A program made the position numbers and the translations under genes. 64,000 nt of DNA from Megaleporinus macrocephalus (lineage: Eukaryota; Chordata; Actinopteri; Characiformes; Anostomidae): positions 43,444,166-43,508,165 of the forward strand of contig CM038718.1 in NCBI GenBank assembly GCA_021613375.1, given 5' to 3'. Shown piece by piece: positions 22,365 through 33,734 of this stretch. Each line of letters begins with the position of its first letter. Within the stretch, counting starts at the first letter, position 1. Under the pieces are notes generated by a model. It was not told the DNA's origin, searched no databases, and worked only from the letters and a program-made list of their open reading frames with translations.

Positions 22365-23930
22365 GGGCCGGTACTCGTTTAATCACAGGCCGGGCTAACT
22401 CTCCGTGTTTGAATCATATAGAAAAATAAAAATAATCAGAAATTGAGATACATGTGTTTCTTTGGACATACATATACATATAAAAGAGGAATTTCACCCT
22501 ATTTATTAATAAAAACAAGTCATAATTCAGTCTTAGAAATGAAAACAAAGTGGTTTTGAGGTTGAGTGTTTAACTGTAGAGGAGTTAAACACTCAGTTAG
22601 GCTACTGATTTCTTTACAGTGGTGGTGATAGTAACCAGGGGTAACAATGTCTAAAAACCAATATAATCGTTATAATTACTGTTTAAACACACAGATTTGT
22701 AAAGGGTTGTTTAAATGTTTTCGGTGGGCCGGTACTCGTCTAATGGCAGGCTGGGCTAACTCTCAGTTCATCATGAAATTTTAACAGAATGCAAACGGGA
22801 GGTCGTGTTTGAATCATATAGGAAAAAAAAAAAATCATCAGAAAGATTAAGACATGTTTTTCTTTGGACATATACATATAAAAGGGGAATTCCACCCTAT
22901 TTATTAATAAAAAAGTCCTAATTCAGTCTTAGAAATGAAAACAAAGTGGTTTTGAGGTTGAGTGTTTAACTGTAGAGGATCACTACTGATTTCTTTACAG
23001 TGGTGGTGATAGTAACCGGGGGTAACAATGTCTAAAAACCAATATAATCGTTATATTTACTGTTTAAACACACAGATTTGTAAAGCGTTGTTTAAATGTT
23101 TTCGGTGGGCCGGTACTCGTTTAATGGCAGGCTGGGCTAACTCTCAGTTCATCATGAAATTTTAACAGAATGCAAACGGGAGGTCGTGTTTGAATCATAT
23201 AGGAAAAAAAGAAAATCATCAGAAAGATTAAGACGTGTTTCTTTGGACATATACATATAAAAGGGGAATTCCGCCCTATTTATTAATAAAAAAGTCCTAA
23301 TTCAGTCTTAGAAATGAAAATAAAGTGGTTTTGAGGTTAAGAGTTTAACTGTAGAGGAGCACTACTGATTTCTTTACAGTGGTGGTGATAGTAACCAGGG
23401 TAACAATGTCTAAAAACCAATATAATCGTTATAATTACTGTTTAAACACACAGATTTGTAAAGTGTTGTTTAAATGTTTTCGGTGGGCCGGTACTCGTTT
23501 AATGGCAGGCTGGGCTAACTCTCAGTTCATCATGAAATTTTAACAGAATGCAAACGGGAGGTCGTGTTTGAATCATATAGAAAAATAAAAAAAATCATAA
23601 ATAAAATAAAAATCATCAGAAATTGAGATACATGTGTTTCTTTGGACATATACATATAAAAGGGGAATTCCACCCTATTTATTAATAAAAAAGTCCTAAT
23701 TCAGTCTTAGAAATGAAAATAAAGTGGTTTTGAGGTTAAGAGTTTAACTGTAGAGGAGCACTACTGATTTCTTTACAGTGGTGGTGATAGTAACCAGGGT
23801 AACAATGACTAAAAACCAATATAATCGTTATAATTACTGTTTAAACAGACAGATTTGTAAAGTGTTGTTTAAATGTTTTCCATGGGCCGGTACTCGTTTA
23901 ATGGCAGGCTGGGCTAACTCTCAAGCGAGC
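22365..23930 (+). repeat. Tandem array of 361-399 bp units, just over four copies
   Basis: 'gggccggtactcgtttaatg' recurs with its GTACTCG at 22371, 22732, 23113, 23491 and 23890. Each unit includes 'gaatcatatagaaaaa', 'gtttctttggacatatacat', 'gaattccaccctatttatta', 'gtggtggtgatagtaacc' and 'ccaatataatcgttataatt'. Part of each unit (the tttctttggaca end and preceding text) is the right half of the MITE found intact at 24370-24592, so the array captured a piece of that element. Units 2-4 are very similar. Confidence 0.93.
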
Positions 23931-24369
23931 CGTCTGCACAGGCTGATGGAGGTGGACCTCCTATTCTTGGGGTCCTGCTACCTATAAACTACCTTATAAA
24001 CTTCCACACAGTACCTCAGCCGTGCTGCAGAACACACAGCCATGCCGTGAACGTGTCACGAGAGGGGGCTTACGCTGCCGTGACAGAGTTTGTTATTAAT
24101 AGCGCAGGGCCAGTATACTGTTATTGTTAGTTCTCATGACGTGTAGTATTGTTTGGCGGCCGAACAGAGTACATTAGTGACATAAGCTGCCGGAGCATCG
24201 AGAACATGACCTGTAATGGTACTGAATCACTGTTCACCAGTTCTATTATGACGGCTCTTAACATCAGTGATGACATGTTTATAGCATGTTTTCGTCAAAG
24301 CCCAGTGCAGTGTTAGTGGAGTGGTTCTATATTTGAATGGAACGTGATTCGCTACCATTATATCATCAC
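23931..24369. other. Low-copy non-coding DNA
   Basis: Unique-looking sequence with some CpGs (24045-24200). No open frame or repeat recognised. Confidence 0.3.
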
Positions 24370-24592
24370 TGTCCAAAGAAAAACAACAGTGACTTTACAG
24401 GAGAGGCCAAAAACTGTCTTAACTTTCAATGGAAGTCAATGGAACCAAAAATGTTTCCATGCTAGTTTGGAGCATTTCTATTGGTCAGTTCATCATGAAA
24501 TTGTGACGGAATGCAAATGCATGCCGTTGTGTTTGAATAATACAGAAAAATGAAAATCATCAGAAATTGAGATAAATGTTTTTGTTTGGACG
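24370..24592. mobile_element. MITE with inverted ends, near-complete copy
   Basis: The left end 'tgtccaaagaaaaaca' (24370-24385) mirrors the right end 'tgtttttgtttggac' (about 24577-24591). The interior carries 'actttacaggagaggccaaa', 'gtcttaactttcaatg' and 'tttggagcatttctattgg'. About 223 bp with no coding capacity, i.e. a non-autonomous DNA transposon. Superfamily not determined. Confidence 0.8.
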
Positions 24593-24604
24593 TATACATA
24601 TAAG

Positions 24605-24935
24605 AGGAGAGCTTGTTGGTGCCAGGTGACAAGGAGGCCCTGACAGTCGGACCTCCAACAGTATTCGGCGGGACAGGTGGGCAGTTAGTTCTGGTTTGTG
24701 TTAGTACAGAGGATGAGAAGAGTTTCAGAGTGTAGCTGGCAGATCTAATTCTAAACAGAATGAACTAAAAGGAGAGAAGCTGCACAGGTGCTACATCTGG
24801 AGGAAACAGTGATGCAGTCGAGGTGCAGCAGATGACAGAGATGAAGAGGAGAACTGGTTAGTGCCAGGTGATGAGGGGGTACTGATGGTCAGTCCTCCAA
24901 CAGTATTGGGCAGGACAGGTGGGCGGTTATTACCT
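24605..24935. repeat. Two tandem copies of a ~240-bp segment
   Basis: 'ttggtgccaggtgacaagga...' at 24612 and 'gttagtgccaggtgatgagg' at 24856 begin copies that share 'cctccaacagtattcggcgg'-type text and 'gacaggtgggcagtta'. Probably a duplicated interspersed repeat. Confidence 0.7.
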
Positions 24936-25069
24936 CTGAAAGAAGGAGAAAAGAAAAACAAGGTTAGTTCAGGTTTGGAGTAATACAGTGGATGAAAAGC
25001 ATAGCTCAGTCACCAAAAGCTAAACTAAACAAGTATGTTTTCAGTCTGGACTTAAATGTAGAGGCTGTG

Positions 25070-25145
25070 TCAGAGTCCCGAACATTAACTGAGTGTGTGT
25101 TGACCATGAGATGGACTGGCGACCTGTCCATGGTGATTGAATTTC
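25070..25145 (+). mobile_element. SINE fragment (body-to-tail segment)
   Basis: 'gtgtgtgttgaccatgagat', 'ggactggcgacctgtccatg' match the SINE at 29585-29640 and the reverse copy at 41690-41960. Confidence 0.7.
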
Positions 25146-25182
25146 ATATATACTATACATAGACACACTTTTTCATATGTAC

Positions 25183-25416
25183 TATCCAAAGAAAAACAAG
25201 TATCTCTAAAATGGTAACTTTACAGCAGGGACCAAAAACCGTCTTCTCTTTTAATGTAAGTCAATGGAACCAGAATTGTTTCCAAGCTATTTTGGAGCAT
25301 TTCTATTGGTCCATTCATCATGAAATTTATACACAATGTAAACACCAGCTGCCACATTCAAATGATGTAGAAAAATCAAAATCGACCAAAATGAAGACAC
25401 ATGTTTATCTTTGGCC
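25183..25416. mobile_element. MITE with inverted ends, near-complete copy
   Basis: The left end 'ccaaagaaaaacaagtatct' (from 25186) mirrors the right end 'gacacatgtttatctttgg' ending at 25414. Interior as in the 24370 copy. Clear evidence that the element's termini are inverted repeats of about 20 bp. Confidence 0.85.
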
Positions 25417-26105
25417 AGCCACTATATATATATAATATAATCTTTCTCCAGCGCCTCAGTCCACTAACTGCAGCTTGGAGATGATAGTGGAATGTTGGTG
25501 GAAATGTGGACTTGGAAATGAGATGGGAGCTTGGGTTTGTAATCTGGTTCCAGGAGGTTTATCGCTTTGGAAGTTTGTTCTCCAACATAAAACATCATAA
25601 CAAAGCTCAGCTTTAAAGGAGACACTGATCCTGAATGACGGGTCAGAAGTCAGTATCTTTCTTTTGCGGGTAATCACGGTATTTTAAATCGTGAAGGAAA
25701 CCTGGAGTCCGCTCGTCATGTGCATATAAAGTGGAATTTAAAGTGACAGTGAACATTTTCATCTTGTTGGGCCATCGTATAGGTCACATGGGATCAGATA
25801 AATCTCATCAGTTTGACTTTGCATGACCCTGACGTGGCTTCTGAGGCCAAAGTCAATTGGTTTATGGAGCGTTGCCGCCACTGCCACTGCTGTTGCTGTT
25901 GTTGGCTGTCCAGCCATGTCATGAGGATATGCAGATATGACCCTCTGACCTCAGCTTGAGTTTGCATAATGAACCTTGGTGCCCAAAGTGTGATGCATTT
26001 AGTAAATTACATTAGAGCTGTTTACTCTAAACCGGTGATGTATTGCTTATTGGCTGCTGTTAGCCATGAACTTGCATTGCCTTTCATTAGACCTACTTAT
26101 ATATT
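25417..26105. other. Low-copy non-coding DNA
   Basis: No repeat or gene seen. The part 25690-26090 is CpG-poor, complex sequence with TAAT/CATGA words, of the kind often found conserved; that is a guess without alignment. Confidence 0.3.
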
Positions 26106-26115
26106 CACATACCAG

Positions 26116-26118
<3 letters not shown>

Positions 26119-26209
<91 letters not shown>
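26119..26209. repeat. Long (TA)n microsatellite
   Basis: About 90 bp of TA after a short GTGTGT start. The same kind of tract occurs at 43159-43226. Confidence 0.97.
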
Positions 26210-26210
<1 letters not shown>

Positions 26211-26340
26211 AATCTCAAGAATGCATTTATGTCAGTAATGCAATCCTATGAATGCAATCATATGCGTCGTGTTATACAATCATGTGAAAATCGATCTTCT
26301 CAGAAATGCAGTATTGCCAGTAATGCAATCGTATGAAAAT
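26210..26340. repeat. Detached piece of the AATGCA repeat
   Basis: 'gaatgcatttatgtcagtaa', 'tgcaatcctatgaatgcaat', 'attgccagtaatgcaatc' match the 17.5-22.1 kb repeat, 4 kb beyond its end. Confidence 0.75.
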
Positions 26341-26442
26341 GGATATCCTGCCCTAAAATTAGGATTTCATATATTATTTGTTAAGTTATGTAATAGTTCC
26401 TAGTGCAACATTGGCTTCGTTGGCCATGTTGTCCTATGAGAA

Positions 26443-27197
26443 ACATGTGGTCTTCAGATCAGCTCAAGAACAGAGCGTAGAGAGCTTCATGGAATGGATT
26501 TTCACGGCCACCACTGGACTCTAGAGCAGTGGAGACGTGTTCTCTGGAGTGACCAATCACTCTTCTCCGTCTGGCAATCTGATGGACGAGTCTGGGTTTG
26601 GCTGTTGCCAGGAGAACGGTACTTGTCTGACTGCACTGTGCTGAGTGCAAAGTTTGGTGGAGGGGGGATTATGGTGTGGGGTTGTTTTTCAGGAGGTGGG
26701 CTCGGCCCCTTACTTCCAGTGAAAGGAACTCTTAATGCTCCAGCAGACCAAGAGATGTTGGACAATTTCATGCTCCCAACTTTGTGGGGACAGTTTGTTC
26801 CTTCCTGTTCCAACATGACTGCCCACCAGTGCACAAAGCAGCTTCATAAAGACCTGGAGGAGCGAGTTTGGTGTGGAGGAACTTGACTGGCCTGCACAGA
26901 GTCCTGACCTCAACCTGATAGAACACCTTTGGGATGAACTAGAGTGGAGACTGTGAGCCAGACCTTCTCGTCCAACATCAGTGTCTGACCTCACTAATGG
27001 TCTTCTGGAAGAACGTTCAAACATTCCCATAAACACTCTCCTAAACCGTGAGGAGAGACTTTCCAGAAGAGCTGAGGCTGTTATAGCTGCAAAGGTTGGG
27101 CCGACATCATATTAAACCCTATGGATTAAGAATGAGACGTCACTCAAGTTCATATTAGTGTGAAGACAGACGAGTTAATACTTTTGGTGATACAGTG
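26443..27197 (+). mobile_element. Tc1-like transposon, 5'-truncated, with transposase pseudogene
   Basis: Encodes the catalytic half of a Tc1 transposase on the + strand: LEQWRRVLWSDQSLFSV (first catalytic Asp; the usual following Glu is Gln), [16 protein letters not shown], a shifted QHDCPPVHK-type segment around 26810 (second Asp), then AQSPDLNLIEHLWDEL around 26905-26940 (third acidic residue). The N-terminal helix-turn-helix part is missing, and a short deletion near 26800 shifts the frame. The right terminus with 'taatacttttggtgatac' is present. Same family as 31893-33105, 39911-40743, 51590-51720 and 51975-53082. Inactive. Confidence 0.92.
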
Positions 27198-28420
27198 TAA
27201 CTGGTGTAACAGCCACTGAGAATTCCCTAAATGACAATAATGAAATCTCTCATGTACATGTAGAGACTAATAGGTACAGTGGTGATATTTGGCCTCCCGC
27301 TTTCAGGAGACATCATCAGAAGGTGCTTTTCTGGGTTTTAAACTGGACAGTCTTGCTCTCAAGGCTACTACAGCACCACTATTGGACTAGAGCTTTGTTT
27401 ACAGCAGATGTAGCACTGGTTACAGTACTCGTTTTTGCTGGCGTGCCCCTTAAATAATGCAGTTCTCTTAATGAGGTGGTGTCAAAAAAGCAATCTTATT
27501 AATATGGCGTCATGCTTGACTTCTTCTAAAGGCAGTTTATGGCGTACACATCGTATCCTGCTTGACGTGTGTTGTAATCCGTCTGTGTTTCTGCAAGTCA
27601 TAATATTCCTGTGGTAATGAAACTTGCTCTTTTCTGCTGTGCTGTCCCTTTGGGACCGAGCGGCTGTATCTGCAGAGCCCCAATTAGTATTCAGGCTGAA
27701 GACAAATGGCTGTAAACACTATCTTAAATCTCTGACCCGCGCACTGCCACAAGCCTGTGAGCTGACACTTTCCCCGCATTCGTTTCTGTACGCCCGCTAC
27801 AGTGTTTTAGTGGAAAGACTACTTTTCTAGTTAGACTAGAGTTTCTTTTTAGTGATGTGCCTTTGCGTTTAAGGTTTGGCATCGTTACATATTTTCTATA
27901 GCTGTACTCAGATCTGTAGACGTTCAGATCCAGCCATAAATAAAACATCTTTATGGTAATTAGTATTGCTAGCACCTCTATGGGAGTTCTAATAGTATGT
28001 TAGGCTTCATTCTTGGTACATGGTAACACTTTTGTTCTACATTATAAATCAATCAATCAATCAGGTAACCTTTGTTTTCACTCAGGGGTACATTGAGGGA
28101 GACCCTCATTTGCAATGTAGCCGAGAATTACAACTTTTACATTTTTAAACAAAAAGAGAAAAACAACTTTTTAAAAATTGAAACAAAAAGAGATTGAAAA
28201 TAAAAATAAGTAGTATAAACAAATGACAAAATTATGTAAGATAAACAAATAAAAACTGAACAAGAAACTAAAACCAAGAATAAGACAAAAGTAAAAAAAT
28301 AAATCAATAAAATTAGATACAAAATAGTAAATACGTAGTAGTAAAACTCAAAATAGTAAAAGAAATAAGAATAAAATAATAATAGTAATATAATAATAAT
28401 AATAATAGAAGAGTAATAAT
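27198..28420. other. Non-coding DNA; A-rich toward the end
   Basis: 27400-27860 is complex, low-copy sequence without a gene. 28045-28060 has an AATC tetranucleotide run. 28138-28420 is strongly A-rich (AAATAA words) and ends in an AAT/AATAG microsatellite that leads directly into the 20-bp array. Confidence 0.4.
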
Positions 28421-29420
28421 AGTACGGTGGTATAGTGGTTAGTACGGTGGTGTAGTGGTTAGTATGGTGGTGTAGTGGTTAGTATGGTGGTGTAGTGGTT
28501 AGTATGGTGGTGTAGTGGTTAGCACAGTGGTGTAGTGGTTAGTATGGTGGTGTAGTGGTTAGTATGGTGGTGTAGTGGTTAGTACGGTGGTGTAGTGGTC
28601 AGTATGGTGGTGTAGTGGTTAGTACGGTGGTGTAGTGGTTAGTACGGTGGTGTAGTGGTTAGTACGGTGGTGTAGTGGTTAGTACGGTGGTGTAGTGGTC
28701 AGTATGGTGGTGTAGTGGTTAGTATGGTGGTGTAGTGGTTAGTACGGTGGTGTAGTGGTTAGTACGGTGGTGTAGTGGTTAGTACGGTGGTGTAGTGGTT
28801 AGTATGGTGGTGTAGTGGTTAGTAAGGTGGTGTAGTGGTTAGTACGGTGGTGTAGAGGTTAGTACGGTGGTGTAGTGGTTAGTACGGTGGTGTAGTGGTC
28901 AGTATGGTGGTGTAGTGGTTAGTACGGTGGTGTAGTGGTTAGTATGGTGGTATAGTGGTTAGTATGGTGGTGTAGTGGTTAGTATGATGGTGTAGTGGTT
29001 AGTATGGTGGTGTAGTGGTTAGTAAGGTGGTGTAGTGGTCAGTATGGTGGTGTAGTGGTTAGTACGGTGGTGTAGTGGTCAGTATGGTGGTGTAGTGGTT
29101 AGTATGGTGGTGTAGTGGTTAGTATGGTGGTGTAGTGGTTAGTATGATGGTGTAGTGGTTAGTATGGTGGTGTAGTGGTTAGTAAGGTGGTGTAGTGGTC
29201 AGTATGGTGGTGTAGTGGTCAGTATGGTGGTGTAGTGGTTAGTACGGTGGTGTAGTGGTTAGTATGGTGGTGTAGTGGTTAGTATGGTGGTGTAGTGGTT
29301 AGTATGGTGGTGTAGTGGTTAGTACGGTGGTGTAGTGGTTAGTACGGTGGTGTAGTGGTTAGTACGGTGGTGTAGTGGTCAGTATGGTGGTGTAGTAGTT
29401 AGTACGGTGGTGTAGTGGTC
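28421..29420 (+). repeat. 20-bp minisatellite, 50 units without an indel
   Basis: Unit 'agtacggtggtgtagtggtt' (variants agtatgg, agtaagg, gtggtc). From 28421 to 29420 the register is never lost: exactly 1000 bp, 50 units. The unit is the 5' head of the SINE that follows immediately (29401-29725) and resembles the A-box half of a tRNA. Confidence 0.96.
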
Positions 29421-29725
29421 AGCACTGTCTCCTCACAGTAAGATGATCTGGGTTGGATTCCCGGTCTGGGTGGTTCTGTGTGGAGTGTGTATGTTCTCTC
29501 CGTGCTTGAGTGGTTCCTCCGGGTACTCCGGTTTCCTCCCACAGTCCAAACACATGCATGTTAGGATCCTCACTCTAAACTGGCCGTAGGTGTGAGTGTG
29601 TGTTGGCCATGCAATGGACTGGTGACCTGTCCATGGTGTACTGATGACACTGGGATTGGCTCCAGCCCCCCTGGACTAGTGGGATGAAGTGGATTTAAAG
29701 GATTTATGGATTCGTTAGTAGGTTT
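29401..29725 (+). mobile_element. tRNA-derived SINE
   Basis: The head TGGTGTAGTGG matches the Pol III A-box pattern TRGYnnARYGG. GGTTGGATTCC at 29451-29461 differs by one base from the B-box GGTTCGAnTCC. The body has 'gtgtgtatgttctctccgtg', 'cggtttcctcccacagtcca', 'gtgtgtgttggccatgcaat' and 'actgggattggctccagccc'. A reverse-strand copy lies at 41676-41960, a tail at 38086-38155 and a fragment at 25070-25145. Confidence 0.85.
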
Positions 29726-31892
29726 GTGGATTTCTCAGCCACTTTTATTTCAGTACCATAAAGTTTAATTTGCTTACACATAGTACTGAGTGACCAGTAT
29801 ACAGATTTTACTGCAGTACTGATTGTTGTATTTAACTGTATTTAGATATCATGATATATTTGGAATATACTGCTATATAAAATTTTTATCCGTGTCACTC
29901 AACACCACTTAGACATACTCCATCTTTCTAATGCTGTAGGCCTTGAACAGTGGGGCTGCTTCTGGGTGGTCAGACCCATTTTCTAGTGGATTGGAGCTGG
30001 AGGTGCAGAGTGAACAAGCATAAAAAGAGCTTTTAAGTCATGAAACATTGATGGATGCTATAACATAAAACCTCCCTTAGATAATAAGAGAGAACTCAAG
30101 CGAATGTAATTCATTTACTCCCCTAAAAAGGGTCTCTGAGCCCACTGGCTTGAGTTTGGAACCTCGTACGAAGCTATTGAAAGCCAATGTGTGGCTGAAC
30201 AGATGGAGATTAGATATATATTTCTTTACTGTATGTTCTACATCAGTCATTCTTGGTTCAAGAGAGTCCTTGCTGTTTCTGGGTGGGTAGCATGGACCTC
30301 CCTGTCCCCAACAGTGCAATGCTAACCCACTGTTAGCTGAGGTTAGCAGTAGTTCGATAAGATGTGGTGATGTGGAGGAAGCATGCTAGCCTATAACTTC
30401 CCAGCTTGGTAGCATCTTGTGGTAGCAGGAGACCTAGCTAGCGTTAGGAATCGGCATTGATTAAACTCTGTATTAAAATTTTTATCTACCTCAAAAGTAT
30501 AGACAGCGTTAAAGATGGTTGCTACTGTTTTTAGCTATGTAGCCAAATGTTTGTCTATTTTTATAGTATGTCCTACAGTAACGTCACTGTGCTTATTGTA
30601 CAGGACATTTGACATAACATGGCTTTGAGTGGGTGTATGATGATTTAGACTTGTTTAGAGTTTCAGATGGAAACAAAAACTTGAAGAGATAAAGGAAAAA
30701 GGAGTTTATAACTGTCTTGGATAATATATAAGGAATACCAACAGAAGGAACTCATTAGTGTCCGTCAGTTTAATTAACCCTCACTCCCAAACACACGCTG
30801 CCCACACTCCAGTCCAAATACCACAGCAATTAAACACAGTCGTTGGCTTTTTAGACCAGTGCTGTGCGAAAGTCAGAGACCACCCTTCATTTATTGAGCC
30901 TCCAGGCATAATACCATCTTGGGGTGACTTTAACACCACTGTCGTAATCGTACCCCTCATGGACATCTGTACTTTCACACCGCTGTGGTGCATACCAATC
31001 GTGCCCCTCATGGACGGCTGTATCGGTACGTTTGTTGACGAGCTGATGGTCCGGCATCCGACTCTCCCTCACATGCGCACCTGTCACTCAGGCATACAGA
31101 CTCTACACAGAATACACTCACGATTTCTGTAGTTTCTGGGTGTAAATAATTGAAACCGTGAGTGTAGCCAGTAGCGTCCATATGCCTGCGAGACGTACGT
31201 GCACTGGAAGAGAGGCGGATTCTGCTGGGAAGACGGAATTCGGCCGGAACGTCAGCAAAAACACGCTCAGAAGAGAAGAAAGGGTGTTGACTTACAAGGT
31301 AAAGTGATATTACTGGGTTCTATTGCAGGAGCTCCAAACTTTCAGGGCTTATTTAGTGTGAGATGAACAGACTGACCAAACTTATTTGCCTGAGATTAAT
31401 TATTTGCATGCTGGGCTGAAACTAGACTGAGGTTGATGACTTTTGGCATCTGGGAAAACTTCAAAACTCTGTGGAACAAGGGGTTCACAGCCTATTTGCA
31501 AGCTTTCATGAAGAACATTAGCAGGTATGTACACACTACTGTCTGATTGTCCTGTTGGTCTTGCATCCGTTGGTCCTTTGTGGTTCACCATCGAGTAAAG
31601 GCCAGTTTAATATCAACTCCTCTCTGGGCTCTCGCTCAATCACTCTCTCTTTTTCGCTTCCTCTGACAAAGTCGACTTCCATCTCTTCTCAGTCTCTGCC
31701 ATGATGTCCACGCTGGGAATACTGAGCTTCTTCTTAAAGCTAGCTGAAGACGCATAGTTGTTGGCGTCTTCGGTTCTTGCGCCTTGTGCTGCTCCACCAA
31801 AGTTACATAGCAGGTGTTCCAGGCCTGAAGTGTCAATTACAGAGACGCTGTATTCACTAGTGTAAGTCAATGTACCATTGGAGTGACTTTAA
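29726..31892. other. Non-coding DNA, no gene recognised
   Basis: Mostly low-copy sequence. The 124-codon frame at 30758-31132 contains a short internal duplication (the 'cccctcatggac' text at about 30953 and 31004) and 'gcgaaagtcagagaccaccc' at 30868, which reads like a mariner terminus, so I do not call it a gene. A 76-codon minus-strand frame at 31640-31870 has no known domain. Confidence 0.35.
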
Positions 31893-33105
31893 AGCTGTTA
31901 AAAGTATTCACTCCCCCATCCAAATCATTGAATTCAGGTGTTCTAATTACTTTCATGGCCACAAGTGTATAAAACCAGCACCTAGTCATGCAGACTGTTT
32001 CTACACACATTAGTAAAGAGTGGGTCTCTCTCAGGAGCTCAGTGAACTCCAGCGTGGTACCATGATAGGACGCCACCTGTGCAACAAGTCCAGTGGTGAA
32101 GTTTCCTTACTACTAAATATTCCACAGTGGACTGTCAGTGGTGTTCTAACAAAGTGGAAGTGATTGAGAACGACAGCAACTCAGACACCAAGTGGTAGAA
32201 CACGTACAATGACAGAGCGGGTCAGCGGATGCTGAGGATCATAGTACACAGAGGTTACCAACTTTCTACAGAGTCAATCACTACAGACCTCCAAACTTCA
32301 TGTGGTCTTCAGATCAGCTCAAGAACAGAGCATAGAGAGCTTCATGGAATGGGTTTTCATGGCCGAGCAGCTGCATCCAAGCCTTACATCACCAAGAACA
32401 ATGCAGAGCGTCTGATGCAGTGGAGTAAAGCACGCCAACACTGGACTCTAGAGTAGTGGAGACGTGTTCTCTGGAGTGACCAATCACGCTTCTCCGTCTG
32501 GCAGTCTGATGGACGAGTCTAGGTTTGGTGGTTGCCAAGAGAACGGTACTTGTCTGACTGCATTGTGCCGAGTGTAAAGTTTGGTGGAGGGGGGATTATG
32601 GTGTGCGGTTGTTTTTTCAGGAGGTGGGCTCGGACCCTCAGTTCCAGTGAAAGGAGCTCTTAATGCTTTAGAAAAGATTTTAGACAAGTTTATTCTACCA
32701 CCTTTGTGGGGACAGTTTGAGGACGACCCCTTCCTGTTCCAACATGACTGCCCACCAGTGCACAAAGCAGCTCCATAAAGACATGGAGGAGCGAGTTTGG
32801 TGTGGAAGAACTTGACTGTGTTGACCTCAACCTGATAGAACACCTTTCAGATGAATTAGAGCGGAGACTGTGAGCCAGACCTTCTCGTCCAACATCAGTG
32901 TCTGACCTCACCAGTGTTCTTCTGGAAGAAACGGTCAAACATTCCCATAAACACTCTCCTAAACCGTGTGGAGAGCCTTCCCAGAAGAGTTGAACCTGTT
33001 ATAGCTGCAAAGGTTGGGCCGACATTGTATTAAACCCTATGGATTAAGAATGGGACGTGACTCAAGTTCATATTCGTGTGAAGATAGATGAGTGAATACT
33101 TTTGG
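31893..33105 (+). mobile_element. Tc1-like transposon, near full length, transposase pseudogene
   Basis: Inverted ends: 'taaaagtattcactccccca' near 31897 mirrors 'gagtgaatacttttggg' near 33100. The + strand carries the transposase in order: the start region near 32050-32200 with stops; the second helix-turn-helix and linker at 32229-32456 (LSTESITTDLQTSCGLQISS, ending in a TAG where other copies continue); [18 protein letters not shown] at about 32620-32670; FLFQHDCPPVHK (second Asp) at 32730-32765; and LNLIEHLSDELERRL near 32828-32870. A frameshift, stops and a missing WPAQSP segment make it inactive. About 1.2 kb; an intact element would be expected to be somewhat longer. Confidence 0.92.
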
Positions 33106-33734
33106 GTGGTCTCATATGGGCTTGCATGCAGTACTGTATGTAGCAGTATTTACATATGACTGGAAATCAGCACCGCACAGCAGAGCATTCAGTATTTCCC
33201 TCACGTCAGTCAAGCAATCAGGCTTCTTACAATGTCTGCGTTCAGAAATCTGATTTCTTTCTTTAGCCCCGCTTGTGCTGGAGCTCTAACTGGCTCGTTG
33301 CCGTGATTCTTGGTTACAAAGCCTTTTTTCCCTATCTTGGAAGTCACCGGAGAGTAGCGCACCAGAAATAGTCGAGCTGAGCCATCACGCAGGAATGTGT
33401 TTGGGTTCCCTGATGGAGGCGATAAGACAATGGAGCTAACATCTGCTTCGGGATCCGTGTCATGTCTTCGTTTCTGACCTTTTGATGTAGTTTTGGCTGA
33501 ATTTCCTCCGAGAGGATGGAAATCATTCCAGGTTTTGATTGAGCTCAAGTTTGGACTGCATGTCTTAGGAGATCTCATTTTGCAGGAACTGATGAGAAAA
33601 CAATGTTCAGAAGAACTCACGTATTTTAATATCTGTCCATCTCAGAAAGTGTAGATTCATAATTTCCTCAAAACTGAGTCAGAACTGATTACGAGCTGCG
33701 GTTTGTGAGCTGAATGTGAGATGAGTGTCCATTG
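33106..33734. other. Low-copy DNA with an unexplained minus-strand open frame
   Basis: The minus strand has a 136-codon frame (33620 down to 33210), MSSSEHCFLISSCKMRS..., with KGQKRRHDTDPEAD and PSGNPNTFLRDGSARLFLV segments. It is low in repeats and of normal composition but matches no family I recognise, with no clear splice sites or neighbours. It could be an old pseudogene, mobile-element protein or chance. Confidence 0.25.

Noticed and set aside
26494..26886. Intact transposase gene
   Set aside because: Lacks the DNA-binding domain, has lost the HDC..VHK frame by a short deletion, and ends early; a pseudogene.
28421..29420. CRISPR-like direct repeats
   Set aside because: Units are head to tail with no unique spacers, in a vertebrate genome; this is a minisatellite. 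The same applies to the 41-, 45-, 54-, 37- and 28-bp arrays.
29401..29480. Genuine tRNA gene
   Set aside because: A- and B-box-like motifs are present, but there is no acceptor-stem pairing or anticodon arm, and the sequence continues as a known-style SINE body.
30758..31132. 124-codon plus-strand gene
   Set aside because: Contains an internal direct duplication and a mariner-terminus-like phrase; no domain, no splice or promoter evidence.
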